NCBI GenBank assembly: GCA_942491485.1
Contig: CALOAX010000001.1
Coordinates: forward strand, 62,001-126,000
DNA length: 64,000 nucleotides
Direction of reading: 5' to 3'
Source of the DNA: Desulfoluna sp942491485
Lineage (GTDB): Bacteria > Desulfobacterota > Desulfobacteria > Desulfobacterales > Desulfolunaceae
The position numbers and the translations under genes are program-made. The notes beneath the pieces were generated by a model. The model saw only the letters and a program-made list of their open reading frames with translations. It was not told the DNA's origin and did no database searches. Shown here piece by piece: positions 16,796-26,012 of this stretch (within the stretch, counting starts at the first letter, position 1; each line of letters begins with the position of its first letter).

Positions 16796-17218
16796 ATGGA
16801 CAAGCCACACGACAAGGATGATATTACACTTCTTTCCAGCCGGTTTCACACTCTGATCGACAAGGTCCAGGGACTTATCGATGAGTTGCATGCCAGTCCG
16901 TCCGCTGTGACTGATGGGGGGCAGGCGACTGCAAAAGCACGACCGGACGCCGGCCGGAAAGCCTACACGATACGTGCGTCCGGTACCCATGACGAGCGCC
17001 GGCAGAAGGCGTTGATCAAAGTAATTGATGACGTGTTGAAACAGATCGACAACGCCGTTTCCACCGGTGTGGAAACAGAGGCCAAGCAAGAACCGGGGCA
17101 ACGCGCCCTTTTTGAATATGAAAAAAAACTTTTTACGTTAGAAGAATTGCGCTTTCTTGAAAAAACACTGCGCACCTTCCACCCTGCGACTGTCAAGGAA
17201 GCTCACCCCGACAGTTAG
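16796..17218 (+). CDS. Hypothetical helical protein
   Basis: 140 residues, soluble and hydrophilic, with predicted helices at 10-35 and 65-90 (RRQKALIKVIDDVLKQIDNA) and a FTLEELRFLEKTLRTFHP segment near the end. The ATG at 16796 follows AAGGTCAAGGCCC. It lies upstream of the PHA genes but is separated from phaE by 480 bp, so operon membership is unlikely. No family is recognised. Confidence 0.62.
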   Translation: MDKPHDKDDITLLSSRFHTLIDKVQGLIDELHASPSAVTDGGQATAKARPDAGRKAYTIRASGTHDERRQKALIKVIDDVLKQIDNAVSTGVETEAKQEPGQRALFEYEKKLFTLEELRFLEKTLRTFHPATVKEAHPDS

Positions 17219-17278
17219 CGGATTATCCCGTGTTCCATGTCCCTTTTTTCGGGTTTTTCCCCGGTAAATCCCAGGAGT

Positions 17279-17410
17279 TTATCCTGGATTATCATTTTTC
17301 TGGGGTATTTGCCTGCAATTTTGATCCATGTGTCTTATGGACAGGGCCTCCTCAGTTAGTGGTATAAACGGTGCACAGACTTCCGGGTATTTCTGCACGA
17401 TCCGGCCCAT
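17279..17410 (-). CDS. Possible small ORF, weak DUF1858-like resemblance
   Basis: 43 codons from an ATG at 17410 with AAGGAG nine bases upstream. The start (MGRIVQKYPEVCAPFI) recalls the GEIVEKYPE opening of DUF1858 domains, but the protein is short and the rest does not fit well. It lies in the 480-bp gap before phaE. It is listed because of its good RBS; it may be spurious. Confidence 0.3.
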   Translation of the reverse strand: MGRIVQKYPEVCAPFIPLTEEALSIRHMDQNCRQIPQKNDNPG

Positions 17411-17452
17411 TGAGACTCTCTCCTTAATCACCACCCGGTTTGAAAGCCCGCG

Positions 17453-17497
17453 TGCACTAAGTGCATGCCAAAATCCTGTCTGCATTAACGCATGCAG
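17453..17497. promoter_or_regulatory. Two adjacent TGCA-centred inverted repeats upstream of phaE
   Basis: TGCAC-taa-GTGCA at 17453-17465 and CTGCAT-taacgc-ATGCAG at 17480-17497, about 200 bp before phaE. The second matches the CTGC...GCAG type of site reported for PhaR-family regulators of PHA genes. The assignment is inference and no phaR gene is visible here. Confidence 0.4.
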
Positions 17498-17698
17498 GTT
17501 ATCTTACGATTCGCAGTAGTATCAGTACATAGGTCATACAGTTACAGGGTCTTCCGAATGAATATAAGGAAAAGAAAAGTGACCTTTGGTCATTTTACCT
17601 TTTCCAGGGCCGCCGGGGGCCACCTCTTCACTTCAAATGACACTGTTTTTGTCTGCTTGCTCATGCCAACCTGTTGATTCAATAAGAAGGAAAAGAAC

Positions 17699-18865
17699 AT
17701 GACTCGTAAAGATCAAAAAGGAATGGATCCCACTCAGTTCATGGATGCTGTTGTCAAGAATTCGACGCGGTTTTGGGAAGGAATGGCAGGATTTTCCTGG
17801 CCAACACAGGATACCTCCGGGAGCAGCAAGGAGGCTGGTACGGAATCTGATTCATTCAATCCCTGGGAACCCTGGGAGCCTGCCATGGAGGCATGGAAGC
17901 AATTTCAAGAGTCATGTTCTCCAGAAACATTTGCCGATCCCTTTCAGATGGTTAGGGAGGAAGGGTTTAAGCAGTTTGAGAAGGTGACAAAGGACGGTTG
18001 GGATAAGCTTCTATCCATGGGGGAGGGGCTGACGCCACCATTCTCCTGGGCTCAATCCCCTTTTTCCTGGGGGCAGGCCCCTTTCGGGATGGGTGCGGCA
18101 GAACTTTTTGGCGGAAAGGACACCTTTAAAGAGATTCTTAAACTGATGTCGGGCGAAATGAATCGGTTTACCTCTATCCCACCCCTGGGGCTTTCGCGAA
18201 ATTACCAGGGGAAGGTTGTGGAAGTTGTGGATAAAGGCAATCAGTTTTTGCTGACCCTTGGCGAGTATATGTTCTTGATGTTTTCTCCCCTGGAGCAGGC
18301 CATGCAGATGGTGCAGGCAACTGTAAAGGGCCTCACCGATGAGGAACGTCAAAGTTTGACCCCTGAAAGCGTTTATGAAACATGGTTGAAAGAGCTGGAG
18401 CAGGGTTATTTTACTTTGTACGGCTCAGAAGAGTACTTGGGAATTCTCAAGCGTCTCGTCTCGGCCATGGGGGAATTCAATCTTGCCCGTCAGAATTACA
18501 TGAGCGATTGCCTGAAGCTCATGGGCATTCCCTCTGAGAATGATCTGGACGACCTCTACAGGGATTTGTACAGCCTTAAGAAAAAAATCTCCTCCCTTGA
18601 AAACGTCATTGAGAAGATGGCGCAGTCCGCTAAGGTCGCAAAAACGGCTGAAAAGGCCGAGGCCCCTGTGAAAGAGACCAAGGCTGCTGAAAAGGTCGAT
18701 CCCTCTGTGAAAGAGGCCTCTAAGGGTGCGAAACCGGCTAAAACACCGGTAAAAGCGGCTCCCAAGGTTCAAAAGGCGGCAACACCCAAGGTGGCCGCAA
18801 AAAGTGCGGACAAGGCCGGGAAACCGCAAAAACAAACCGCTAAACCAGCAGGGAAAACCCCATAA
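17699..18865 (+). CDS. phaE: Class III PHA synthase subunit PhaE with histone-H1-like basic tail
   Basis: 388 residues. Residues 1-310 follow the PhaE pattern: a Trp/Pro-rich N-terminus, an LGLSRNYQGK segment near 165, and helical stretches ending in a coiled coil (LYRDLYSLKKKISSLENVIE). PhaE is the non-catalytic partner that PhaC needs to polymerise (R)-3-hydroxyacyl-CoA on granules. The last about 75 residues are Ala/Lys/Pro repeats (KAAPKVQKAATPKVAAKSAD), much like the tails of histone H1 or the phasin PhaF, suggesting nucleoid or granule binding. The start ATG follows AAGGAAAAGAAC. It lies 9 bp before phaC. Confidence 0.88.
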   Translation: MTRKDQKGMDPTQFMDAVVKNSTRFWEGMAGFSWPTQDTSGSSKEAGTESDSFNPWEPWEPAMEAWKQFQESCSPETFADPFQMVREEGFKQFEKVTKDGWDKLLSMGEGLTPPFSWAQSPFSWGQAPFGMGAAELFGGKDTFKEILKLMSGEMNRFTSIPPLGLSRNYQGKVVEVVDKGNQFLLTLGEYMFLMFSPLEQAMQMVQATVKGLTDEERQSLTPESVYETWLKELEQGYFTLYGSEEYLGILKRLVSAMGEFNLARQNYMSDCLKLMGIPSENDLDDLYRDLYSLKKKISSLENVIEKMAQSAKVAKTAEKAEAPVKETKAAEKVDPSVKEASKGAKPAKTPVKAAPKVQKAATPKVAAKSADKAGKPQKQTAKPAGKTP

Positions 18866-18874
18866 GGAGGCTTT

Positions 18875-20008
18875 ATGGAACGTATGACAAACCCTGTGGT
18901 GGATGCAGTTACCACGTTGATGGCGTACGGTACCGAGAGCCTGAACAGAGCCCGCCAGGGAATGGACGTTTTTGAGAACGATTTGAACACGACCATTGCC
19001 GAAACCCCTTTTGAGGTGGTCTTCGAGATTGACCGGGTCAAGCTGAAGCACTACCGGTCTGAAAAGAAACGCCAGGCGTTTCAGCGCCCGTTGCTGGTGG
19101 TTTACGCGCTGATCAACCGGGAGACCATGATGGACCTCCAGCCTGGGCGCAGTGTGCTTGAGACCTTTCTTGACAGCGGGTTGGATGTCTACATGGTGGA
19201 CTGGGGCTACCCCACCCGAAAGGACCAGCACGTCACCATCGATGATCATGTGAACGGGTACCTTGACAAGATTGTCGATTTCATTTTGAAGGAGAATGAG
19301 CTGGCCACCCTGAACCTTATGGGTATTTGTATGGGTGGAACCTTCAGTACGATGTACGCCTCTTTGTATCCCGAAAAAATCAATACCCTTATAACGACTG
19401 TCACCCCCACTAACTTTGATACCTCTGAAGGTCTTCTTCACAGCTGGATGAAGGAACTGGACGTCGACAAGCTCATCGGGTCCTGGGGAAACATGCCGGC
19501 GGATGTAATGAATTTGGGGTTTCTCTTACTGAACCCTGCCCGGCTCATGCTGGATAAGTACAACAATTTTGCACGGAATATGGGGGACAAGGACTTCGTC
19601 GAGAATTTTGTGCGAATGGAGAAATGGATTTTCGACAGCCCCGATGTCCCGGGAGCAACCTTTCGGCAGTTCATTGAGGATTGTTACCAGAAGAACCTGT
19701 TGATCAAGAACAAGATGACCCTTGGTGGTCGCACCGTGGATTTGAGGAATATCACCATGCCAATTCTCAATATTTACGGCAAAAAAGATCACCTTGTCCC
19801 ACCCGAGGCCTGCAATCGGTTAATCAGTGCGGTGGGGAGCCGGGATGCGCGGGACCTTTGCATCGATACCGGGCACATCGGTATCTACGTCAGCTCCAAA
19901 TCACAAAACGAGTTTGCGCCGGAGATTATCAAATGGCTGGCCGATAGAGAGCCCGGAGGAGGGCTCTCGGCATGGGCTTCGGCAGCTCAGGAAGATCCGT
20001 CCGTATGA
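18875..20008 (+). CDS. phaC: Class III poly(3-hydroxyalkanoate) synthase subunit PhaC
   Basis: 377 residues, the normal class III PhaC length. It has an alpha/beta-hydrolase fold with the lipase-like box GICMGG (catalytic Cys in place of Ser, about residue 151), the Asp in NIYGKKDHLVPPEA and the His in DTGHIGIYVSSKS, giving the Cys-Asp-His triad. With PhaE it polymerises hydroxyacyl-CoA into granule polymer and releases CoA. A strong AAGGAGG site precedes ATG 18875. It is followed by a PhaJ-type hydratase, giving a compact operon for making PHA from beta-oxidation intermediates. Confidence 0.95.
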   Translation: MERMTNPVVDAVTTLMAYGTESLNRARQGMDVFENDLNTTIAETPFEVVFEIDRVKLKHYRSEKKRQAFQRPLLVVYALINRETMMDLQPGRSVLETFLDSGLDVYMVDWGYPTRKDQHVTIDDHVNGYLDKIVDFILKENELATLNLMGICMGGTFSTMYASLYPEKINTLITTVTPTNFDTSEGLLHSWMKELDVDKLIGSWGNMPADVMNLGFLLLNPARLMLDKYNNFARNMGDKDFVENFVRMEKWIFDSPDVPGATFRQFIEDCYQKNLLIKNKMTLGGRTVDLRNITMPILNIYGKKDHLVPPEACNRLISAVGSRDARDLCIDTGHIGIYVSSKSQNEFAPEIIKWLADREPGGGLSAWASAAQEDPSV

Positions 20009-20090
20009 TGGAACATGGGAAAAGGCATCTGTTCCCTCGGATAGTTTAACGCTGAATCTGGTTGGTACGGTACGTGAAAAGGAGCGATGG

Positions 20091-20531
20091 ATGAACGGCA
20101 AAAGCATTGACGAAATGGCTGTGGGGGATTGGGCGGAAGTGGCCAAGACCATCTCCGAATCGGATGTTTACACTTTTGCAGGGGTGACGGGCGATTTCAA
20201 CCCGGCCCATGTGAATGAACACTATGCCAGCGGTACCTTTTTTAAACGACGCATTGCCCATGGCATGTTGTCAGCCGGGCTCATTTCCAACGTGCTCGGC
20301 ACGCATCTGCCGGGGCCCGGGGCTGTGTATATCAGTCAGGAGCTGACGTTTACTGCCCCTGTGTATATCGGCGATACCATCACGGCGCGGGCAGAAGTCA
20401 AGGAGCTGTTGGCGGATAAAAATCGCGTGATTTTGAAGACCATTTGCACCAATCAGGACGGGGCCGTCGTTATTGATGGTACCGCCCTGATGAGCCCCAT
20501 GAAAAAGAAGGCCGCTGCTCGGGCATCCTGA
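20091..20531 (+). CDS. phaJ: (R)-specific enoyl-CoA hydratase, MaoC-like
   Basis: 146 residues from ATG 20091 after AAAAGGAGCG. A single hot-dog domain carries the hydratase-2 motif: AGVTGDFNPAHVNEHYA with catalytic Asp and His, then RIAHGMLSAGLIS. It hydrates trans-2-enoyl-CoA to (R)-3-hydroxyacyl-CoA, the PhaC substrate, linking fatty-acid beta-oxidation to PHA synthesis. It lies 82 bp after phaC and before a terminator, the last gene of the operon. The C-terminus is slightly basic (KKKAAARAS). Confidence 0.9.
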   Translation: MNGKSIDEMAVGDWAEVAKTISESDVYTFAGVTGDFNPAHVNEHYASGTFFKRRIAHGMLSAGLISNVLGTHLPGPGAVYISQELTFTAPVYIGDTITARAEVKELLADKNRVILKTICTNQDGAVVIDGTALMSPMKKKAAARAS

Positions 20532-20556
20532 CAGACAGGCCAGAAAGACGATTAAG

Positions 20557-20607
20557 AAAAGAGCCCCCGGTACCCATGCCCTTCGGCAGGATGCCGGGGG
20601 CTTTTTT
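20557..20607 (+). terminator. Intrinsic terminator of the pha operon
   Basis: Outer arms agcccccgg / ccgggggct enclose a secondary small hairpin (tgcc-cttc-ggca) and are followed by tttttt. Confidence 0.88.
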
Positions 20608-20718
20608 ATGAGTGGACAACACGTGATGAAAGCCAGTCTTCGTGTCGCTGGGTAACGGATTACAGGAGGCAGACAAGCCTTGTTTGCTTTGTTGCGACAT
20701 TCGGTCGGTGTTCCTGGC

Positions 20719-20756
20719 TTGAGGAACGAGGGGGGGGGGAGGTGCTTGCAACCTGG
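20719..20756 (-). repeat. Degenerate fragment of the dispersed palindromic element
   Basis: On the minus strand it reads CCCAGGTTGC, a C-run, then CCTCGTTCCTC: the flank and loop core of the family, but without pairing arms. It lies in the 484-bp gap between phaJ and the second ABC-F gene. The rest of that gap shows only the terminator and no gene. Confidence 0.5.
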
Positions 20757-21015
20757 GAACCAGGCGATCATGGCTGGGTACGGTATCTCTTGCTTTTTTT
20801 ACCCACTCACGGCGGAGCTCCATGCAATGGACCCGGAATTGAAGGGGGCGACGTTGACAAGGTGGCGGCCCTCCTATATAAACCGCATATTTTCTAAGGA
20901 AGATGCGTTCAGAAAAAAGTCAGCGCCCTACTTGCCTCGAGAAGGCATCGCTTTTTTACGCGATCCTTACGAATATGTGGAATCAACCGGAACGAAGGAT
21001 AATCTGGGAATATCG

Positions 21016-22890
21016 ATGGTCAGCCTCGAAAATATCGCCAAAAGCTACGGTGGACAGCATCTCTTTGATGATGTCAGCTTCAAGATCAACCCCAGGGAAC
21101 GTGTGGGGTTGGTGGGCCGCAACGGCCATGGGAAAACCACTCTCTTTCGTCTGGTTACAGGAGAAGAAGAGGCCGACTCGGGTCAGGTGGTCATTCCAAA
21201 AAATTACCGCATCGGCTACGTCACCCAGCACATCCGTTTTACCGAAGAGACGGTGCTCCAGGAAGCCGCATTGGGCCTTCCTGACCATGAGTCGGACCAG
21301 CTCTGGAAGGTGGAAAAGATTCTTGCTGGTCTGGGGTTTTCCCAGGAAGCCATGGGGAAACATCCCGGGGATTTCTCCGGAGGTTTCCAGGTACGCCTGA
21401 ACCTTGCCCGTGTGTTGGTGTCGGACCCGGATCTTCTGCTTCTTGACGAACCCACCAACTATCTTGACATCACGTCTATCCGTTGGATCGAGGGGTTTCT
21501 CCAGGCTTGGCCCCGGGAGTTGCTTCTCATCACCCACGATCGAGGGTTCATGGACCGCGTGGTAAGCCACACCGTGGCAATCCACAGGCGCAGGACGCGT
21601 AAAGTGCAGGGGGACACCGAAGCCTGTTATACCCAGATTGCCCAGGAAGAAGAGATCTACGAGAAGACCCGTCTCAATGACGAGAAGAAACGAAAAGAGA
21701 TGGAACTCTTCATCTCCCGGTTCCGGGCCAAGGCGCGTCTTGCCAACATGGTGCAGTCCCGCGTGAAGGCCGTGAACAGGATGGATAAGAAGGATAAACT
21801 CGACGCCTTGGATACACTGGGCTTCAGCTTTCGAAGCAGCCCCATCAAAGGCCGGCAGCTCTACACGGCGGAGAACCTCTCCTTCGGCTATGAGGGCGGG
21901 CCGGAGTTGATCCGTAATTTCTCCCTCACCCTGGGGCGCAGGGATCGCGTCTGCGTGGTGGGCCAGAACGGGCGTGGTAAAACCACGCTGCTTAAGCTGT
22001 TGGCCGGGGAGTTGACCCCAAAGACCGGCACGATTGTTCACCACCCGTCGGCGGCTGCCGGGTTTTATGAGCAGACCAACGTCAGCAGCATCAATCCCAT
22101 GAGCACGGTGGAGGAGGAGATTCTCTACGCCCACCCCGAGGTGGAACGCCAGCAGGCCAGGAACATCTGCGGTGCCATGATGTTTGAAGGCGATCAGGCC
22201 TTGAAAAAGTGCTCGGTACTCTCCGGTGGAGAAAAGAGCCGGGTGATGCTCGGCAAGCTTCTGGTTACGCCATTGAACCTCCTGTTTCTTGACGAACCCA
22301 CCAACCACCTGGATATGGAGTCTTGTGACTCCCTGATGGCGGCCGTTGATAACTTCGACGGGACCGTGGTGATGGTCACCCATAACGAGATGTTTCTCCA
22401 TGCGGTGGCGACCCGTTTGGTGGTGTTTCGTAACGGTGGCGTGGAGCTCTTTGATGGGACCTATGCCGAGTTTCTTGAAAAAGTCGGGTGGGGGGATGAA
22501 CCTGAAGGCACTGTGTCCGAGACCCTTGCCATGGATACTGAGGAGACCCTGGCTCCAAAGAAGAGTGTCGGGAAAAAGGAGAGTCGCAAACTTCGGTCCG
22601 CCATCATCTCCCGTCGCAACAAACAGACGGCCCCTCTGCGAAAGAAGATCGAGGCCGCTGAAGAGGCCATAGATGCCAGCGAGAAAGAGATCACTCGCAT
22701 CAATGAGGCCCTTCTTGAAGTGACGCAATCCGGCGATGGCGCCGCGATTACGGCCTTGTCCAAGGAACTGCACCACCACAACACCGTCATTGACGAGAGC
22801 TTTGAGGTTCTTGAAACATTGTCGGAAGAGCTCGATGGGCTTGAGGCCTCATTTAATGCGGAGCTTGAAGAACTGGGCACCTCTGTGTAA
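21016..22890 (+). CDS. ABC-F family ATPase
   Basis: 624 residues from ATG 21016; a longer upstream frame lacks family similarity. The first cassette has Walker A GRNGHGKTT, signature FSGGFQVRLNLARVL and Walker B LLLLDEPTNYLD. The second has GQNGRGKTT, LSGGEKSRVMLGKLL and LLFLDEPTNHLD. The interdomain linker is rich in Lys and Glu (RLNDEKKRKEMELFISRFRA). The C-terminal 110 residues form a coiled coil (RKKIEAAEEAIDASEKEITR). There is no membrane domain, so it is a ribosome-acting translation or antibiotic-protection factor, closest by layout to YheS. It is distinct from the Uup-like gene at 8117. Confidence 0.9.
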   Translation: MVSLENIAKSYGGQHLFDDVSFKINPRERVGLVGRNGHGKTTLFRLVTGEEEADSGQVVIPKNYRIGYVTQHIRFTEETVLQEAALGLPDHESDQLWKVEKILAGLGFSQEAMGKHPGDFSGGFQVRLNLARVLVSDPDLLLLDEPTNYLDITSIRWIEGFLQAWPRELLLITHDRGFMDRVVSHTVAIHRRRTRKVQGDTEACYTQIAQEEEIYEKTRLNDEKKRKEMELFISRFRAKARLANMVQSRVKAVNRMDKKDKLDALDTLGFSFRSSPIKGRQLYTAENLSFGYEGGPELIRNFSLTLGRRDRVCVVGQNGRGKTTLLKLLAGELTPKTGTIVHHPSAAAGFYEQTNVSSINPMSTVEEEILYAHPEVERQQARNICGAMMFEGDQALKKCSVLSGGEKSRVMLGKLLVTPLNLLFLDEPTNHLDMESCDSLMAAVDNFDGTVVMVTHNEMFLHAVATRLVVFRNGGVELFDGTYAEFLEKVGWGDEPEGTVSETLAMDTEETLAPKKSVGKKESRKLRSAIISRRNKQTAPLRKKIEAAEEAIDASEKEITRINEALLEVTQSGDGAAITALSKELHHHNTVIDESFEVLETLSEELDGLEASFNAELEELGTSV

Positions 22891-23004
22891 GGTGGGGCAC
22901 GATATCGAAGGGTCGACGTAAGCCACGTGTGCCGAGGTTATGCCTTGCCGGTGAGTATGGTTTTCTGCTTAAGGAGAAAATCTGGAATGAAAGGAGAAGA
23001 GGGC

Positions 23005-23211
23005 ATGAAAAAAGTTTGGGGCATCATGCTCCTTGTGATGGGGGCTGCCATGTTTTTCACGATTCCGTCAAAAGCACGGCAAATTCAAGAGATCCGGGCG
23101 TTGTCGGGGGGCACGGTCCTCCTGGTAAAGTTCTGCTTTTACACCATCAGTATTCTTTTGATGGGCGGGGGCCTTCAGAAACTCAAAGGGAACAGCAACG
23201 AAGATTCCTGA
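23005..23211 (+). CDS. Small membrane protein with two hydrophobic segments
   Basis: 68 residues from ATG 23005 (AAGGAGAAGAGGGC upstream). Hydrophobic helices are seen at residues 5-24 (WGIMLLVMGAAMFFTIPS) and 40-60 (TVLLVKFCFYTISILLMGGG). The C-terminus is hydrophilic. No family is recognised. The 321 bp between it and the next gene hold nothing clear. Confidence 0.65.
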   Translation: MKKVWGIMLLVMGAAMFFTIPSKARQIQEIRALSGGTVLLVKFCFYTISILLMGGGLQKLKGNSNEDS

Positions 23212-23532
23212 TCGGGTGTCGTCTGAATAATTCCGGGGGGCTACTTTTTCTCTCCCTGGTAAAAAAAGGTTTATATCTTCTTGGGTTTGCATTAATCTTA
23301 CAGGAGTTGCTTGTGCCTGGCTTGAAGACGTATTCCCTGATGGCAAAAAAGCCGGCGTAGCCAATTTGGCTGACGCTTTGATTGTTGATTGAGCCGATAA
23401 ACATGGGCGGGCGTGCAAGCGCATTATCCATGAAAGACCTTAGACCGGTGGCGAAGGCAGGTGCCATCTCCATTGCTTACGCGAGAGCCCCTGCCGGGTT
23501 GCCATGCGGTGATTATGCAAAGGAGTGGTGTT

Positions 23533-25830
23533 GTGACCGGAGCGACCAACGGGGCGAGCGAAGTTGAAAATCTCCAGCACGAAGTAACCTACCGTACCCG
23601 TCTCCAGGATATCTGCAATAAAATTTACGCAGCATTGAACCTGGACGACATCATCATCAATCTTAAAGATGAGATCAAATCCCTCTTTGAAGCCGAACGC
23701 ATCACCATCTATTATGTGGACGGGGTGAAACGGGAAATCGTGTCCCGCTTCAAGACCGGAAACGAAATTGATGAAATCCGGCTTCCCATCAACAACGCCA
23801 GTATCGCAGGGTACTGCGTTCTTAAAAAGTCTCTCCTGAACATCAAGGATGTCCATGACAATCAGGAGCTGGCCGCCATTGACTCCAACATCACCTTTGA
23901 CTCCAGCTGGGACAGAAAGACCGGGTTTGTGACCAACCAGATGCTGGTGGTCCCCATTCTTTACAAAACCTACCTCCTCGGAGCGGTGCAGCTCATGAAC
24001 CGCAAGCAGGGTGAGCTCTTTACCACGCAGGACGAAGAGAACCTCCAGGAGATCGCCAAGATCATCGGCATCGCTCTGTACAACCAGAAGCGCATGGCCA
24101 GGAGTAAGAAAGGCAAGTTTGACTACCTTCTGGAAAACCACATCATGACCCAGAAGGAGTTGAACCAAGCCGAGCGATCAGCCCGGGAGTCCGGCGAGCG
24201 AATCGAGCAGGTTCTGTTGTCTCAGTTTAAGATCCCCAGGGGGGATATCGGGGAAGCCCTGAGCCGTTATTACAAAGCCCCCTTTGTGGAATTCAACAAC
24301 AGCATGCCCATTCCCGGAGAGCTGCTGGAGGGGCTGAAAGTGCCCTTCATGCGAAACAACTACTGGGTTCCCCTGAGGTCGGATGGGGACAAGGTGGTGA
24401 TCATCGTCGATGATCCCCACGATGCCCAGAAAATGGGCCAGATCCGGGTGCTTTTTCCTTCTCGAGAGCTCGTTCCTTTTGTTTCGCTTAGAGAAGATAT
24501 CCTTGATTATATCGCGCTGTTTACCCAGGATGAAAAACAACAGTCTTCCATTGATGATATCCTCTCTCAGCTCTCCGATGAAGATGAGGAGATCGAGGAA
24601 GCTGAAAGCGGCCTGAGTGAAGAGAGCAGCGCCGTGGTTCAGCTGGTGAACAAGATCATCATCGATGCCTACAACCGTGGGGTCTCCGATATTCATATCG
24701 AACCCTACCCGGGCAAGGAGAACACCAAGGTGCGGTTTCGTACCGACGGTGCCTGCGGGGTCTACCAGACCATTCCCTATCAGTACAGAAATGCCATCGT
24801 CTCCCGAATCAAAATCATGTGCGACCTCGACATCGCCGAACGCCGGAAGCCCCAGGACGGCAAGATCAAGTTTAAGCGCTACGGTGGGCTTGATGTCGAA
24901 CTACGTGTGGCCACCGTGCCGACGCAAGGGGGCATGGAAGACGTGGTGATGAGGATCCTGGCCGCAGGAGAGCCCATTCCACTGGAGAACATGAAGTTCT
25001 CCGAGCGGAACTTCGACAAGTTTGTCGAGATGATCAACAAACCCTACGGGATCATCTTTGTCTGCGGTCCCACAGGCTCCGGTAAAACCACCACCCTTCA
25101 CTCTGCTCTGGCCAAGATCAACGACGAAGAACGCAAAATCTGGACGGCTGAGGATCCCGTAGAGATCACCCAGAGGGGCCTGCGCCAGGTGCAGGTTCAG
25201 TCGAAAATCGGCTTTGATTTTGCCGCTGCCATGCGCGCCTTTCTTCGTGCCGACCCGGATGTCATCATGGTGGGTGAGATGCGTGACCGCGAGACCACCC
25301 ACATCGGTATAGAGGCCTCCCTCACCGGTCACCTTGTCTTCTCCACCCTTCACACCAACAGCGCGCCGGAAAGTATCACGCGTCTCCTCGACATGGGCAT
25401 GGACCCCTTTAACTTTGCCGATGCCATTCTCTGCATTCTGGCCCAGCGCCTGGTGCGAACCCTGTGCAAGGATTGCAAGGAGGAGTACCATCCCGGTCAG
25501 GATGAGTACGATGAACTGCTTAGAGAGTATGGCGGCCAGGAGGATTTTGAACGCTTTCTCAATATCCCCTACACCGACGATCTCAAGCTTTGCCGCCCCA
25601 AAGGGTGCGACAAATGCAGCAACACCGGTTACCGTGGCCGAATGGGCATCCATGAGCTCCTTGAAGGCACCGATGAGATGCGCAAGCTGATCCAGACCAG
25701 TGCCCGCATGGAAGAGCTTCGGGAACAATCGGTAAACGACGGCATGACCAGCCTGAAACAAGACGGCATCGCCAAGATTTTTTCAGGCGACTGCGACCTG
25801 CTCCAGGTGCGGAAGGTGTGCATCAAATAG
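23533..25830 (+). CDS. GAF-domain GspE/PilB-type secretion or pilus ATPase
   Basis: 765 residues from a GTG at 23533 with AAAGGAG upstream; an ATG at 23515 is an alternative. Residues about 15-170 look like a GAF domain (RLQDICNKIYAALNLDDIII, VPILYKTYLLGAVQLMNRKQ). Residues 215-330 resemble the MshEN/GspE N-domain, followed by an acidic linker. The T2SSE ATPase core has GPTGSGKTTTLHSAL (Walker A), TAEDPVEITQRG (Asp box), RADPDVIMVGEMRDRETTHI (Walker B) and LTGHLVFSTLHTNSA (His box). A zinc-type pair CKDC...CDKCSNTGYRGR follows. It would power type II secretion or type IV pilus assembly; no pilus genes adjoin it. The sensory GAF suggests ligand control. Confidence 0.93.
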   Translation: MTGATNGASEVENLQHEVTYRTRLQDICNKIYAALNLDDIIINLKDEIKSLFEAERITIYYVDGVKREIVSRFKTGNEIDEIRLPINNASIAGYCVLKKSLLNIKDVHDNQELAAIDSNITFDSSWDRKTGFVTNQMLVVPILYKTYLLGAVQLMNRKQGELFTTQDEENLQEIAKIIGIALYNQKRMARSKKGKFDYLLENHIMTQKELNQAERSARESGERIEQVLLSQFKIPRGDIGEALSRYYKAPFVEFNNSMPIPGELLEGLKVPFMRNNYWVPLRSDGDKVVIIVDDPHDAQKMGQIRVLFPSRELVPFVSLREDILDYIALFTQDEKQQSSIDDILSQLSDEDEEIEEAESGLSEESSAVVQLVNKIIIDAYNRGVSDIHIEPYPGKENTKVRFRTDGACGVYQTIPYQYRNAIVSRIKIMCDLDIAERRKPQDGKIKFKRYGGLDVELRVATVPTQGGMEDVVMRILAAGEPIPLENMKFSERNFDKFVEMINKPYGIIFVCGPTGSGKTTTLHSALAKINDEERKIWTAEDPVEITQRGLRQVQVQSKIGFDFAAAMRAFLRADPDVIMVGEMRDRETTHIGIEASLTGHLVFSTLHTNSAPESITRLLDMGMDPFNFADAILCILAQRLVRTLCKDCKEEYHPGQDEYDELLREYGGQEDFERFLNIPYTDDLKLCRPKGCDKCSNTGYRGRMGIHELLEGTDEMRKLIQTSARMEELREQSVNDGMTSLKQDGIAKIFSGDCDLLQVRKVCIK

Positions 25831-25863
25831 GTCATGGGTAACAGGCGATAGAGAAAAGGCTAT

Positions 25864-25904
25864 GCCTCCGGCGGCAAGGTGAGCCACCTTGAAAGCGGGT
25901 TACT
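25864..25904 (+). repeat. Dispersed palindromic element, left-arm fragment
   Basis: GCCTCCGGCGGC, stem 1 CAAGGTG-agc-CACCTTG, then AAAGCGGGTT. It is located after the ATPase gene and lacks stem 2. Confidence 0.72.
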
Positions 25905-25959
25905 GTTGGGCTTTGTCTCTGACGGGGTGATCAGGCACAATCAAAAAAGTGGACTAACG

Positions 25960-25989
25960 AAAAGGGCGACTGAGAGGTCGCCTTTTTTT
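25960..25989 (+). terminator. Intrinsic terminator after the GAF-ATPase gene
   Basis: aaaagggcgac, loop tgaga, ggtcgcc, then ttttttt. It is a clear stem with T run about 130 bp after the stop codon. Confidence 0.85.
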
Positions 25990-26012
25990 ATGGGGGGATT
26001 CCCATTATGGTT

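Noticed and set aside
20983..22779. 598-codon minus-strand ORF opposite the ABC-F gene
   Set aside because: It is the antisense shadow of a clear ABC-F ATPase, with low-complexity His/Gln/Arg-rich translation.
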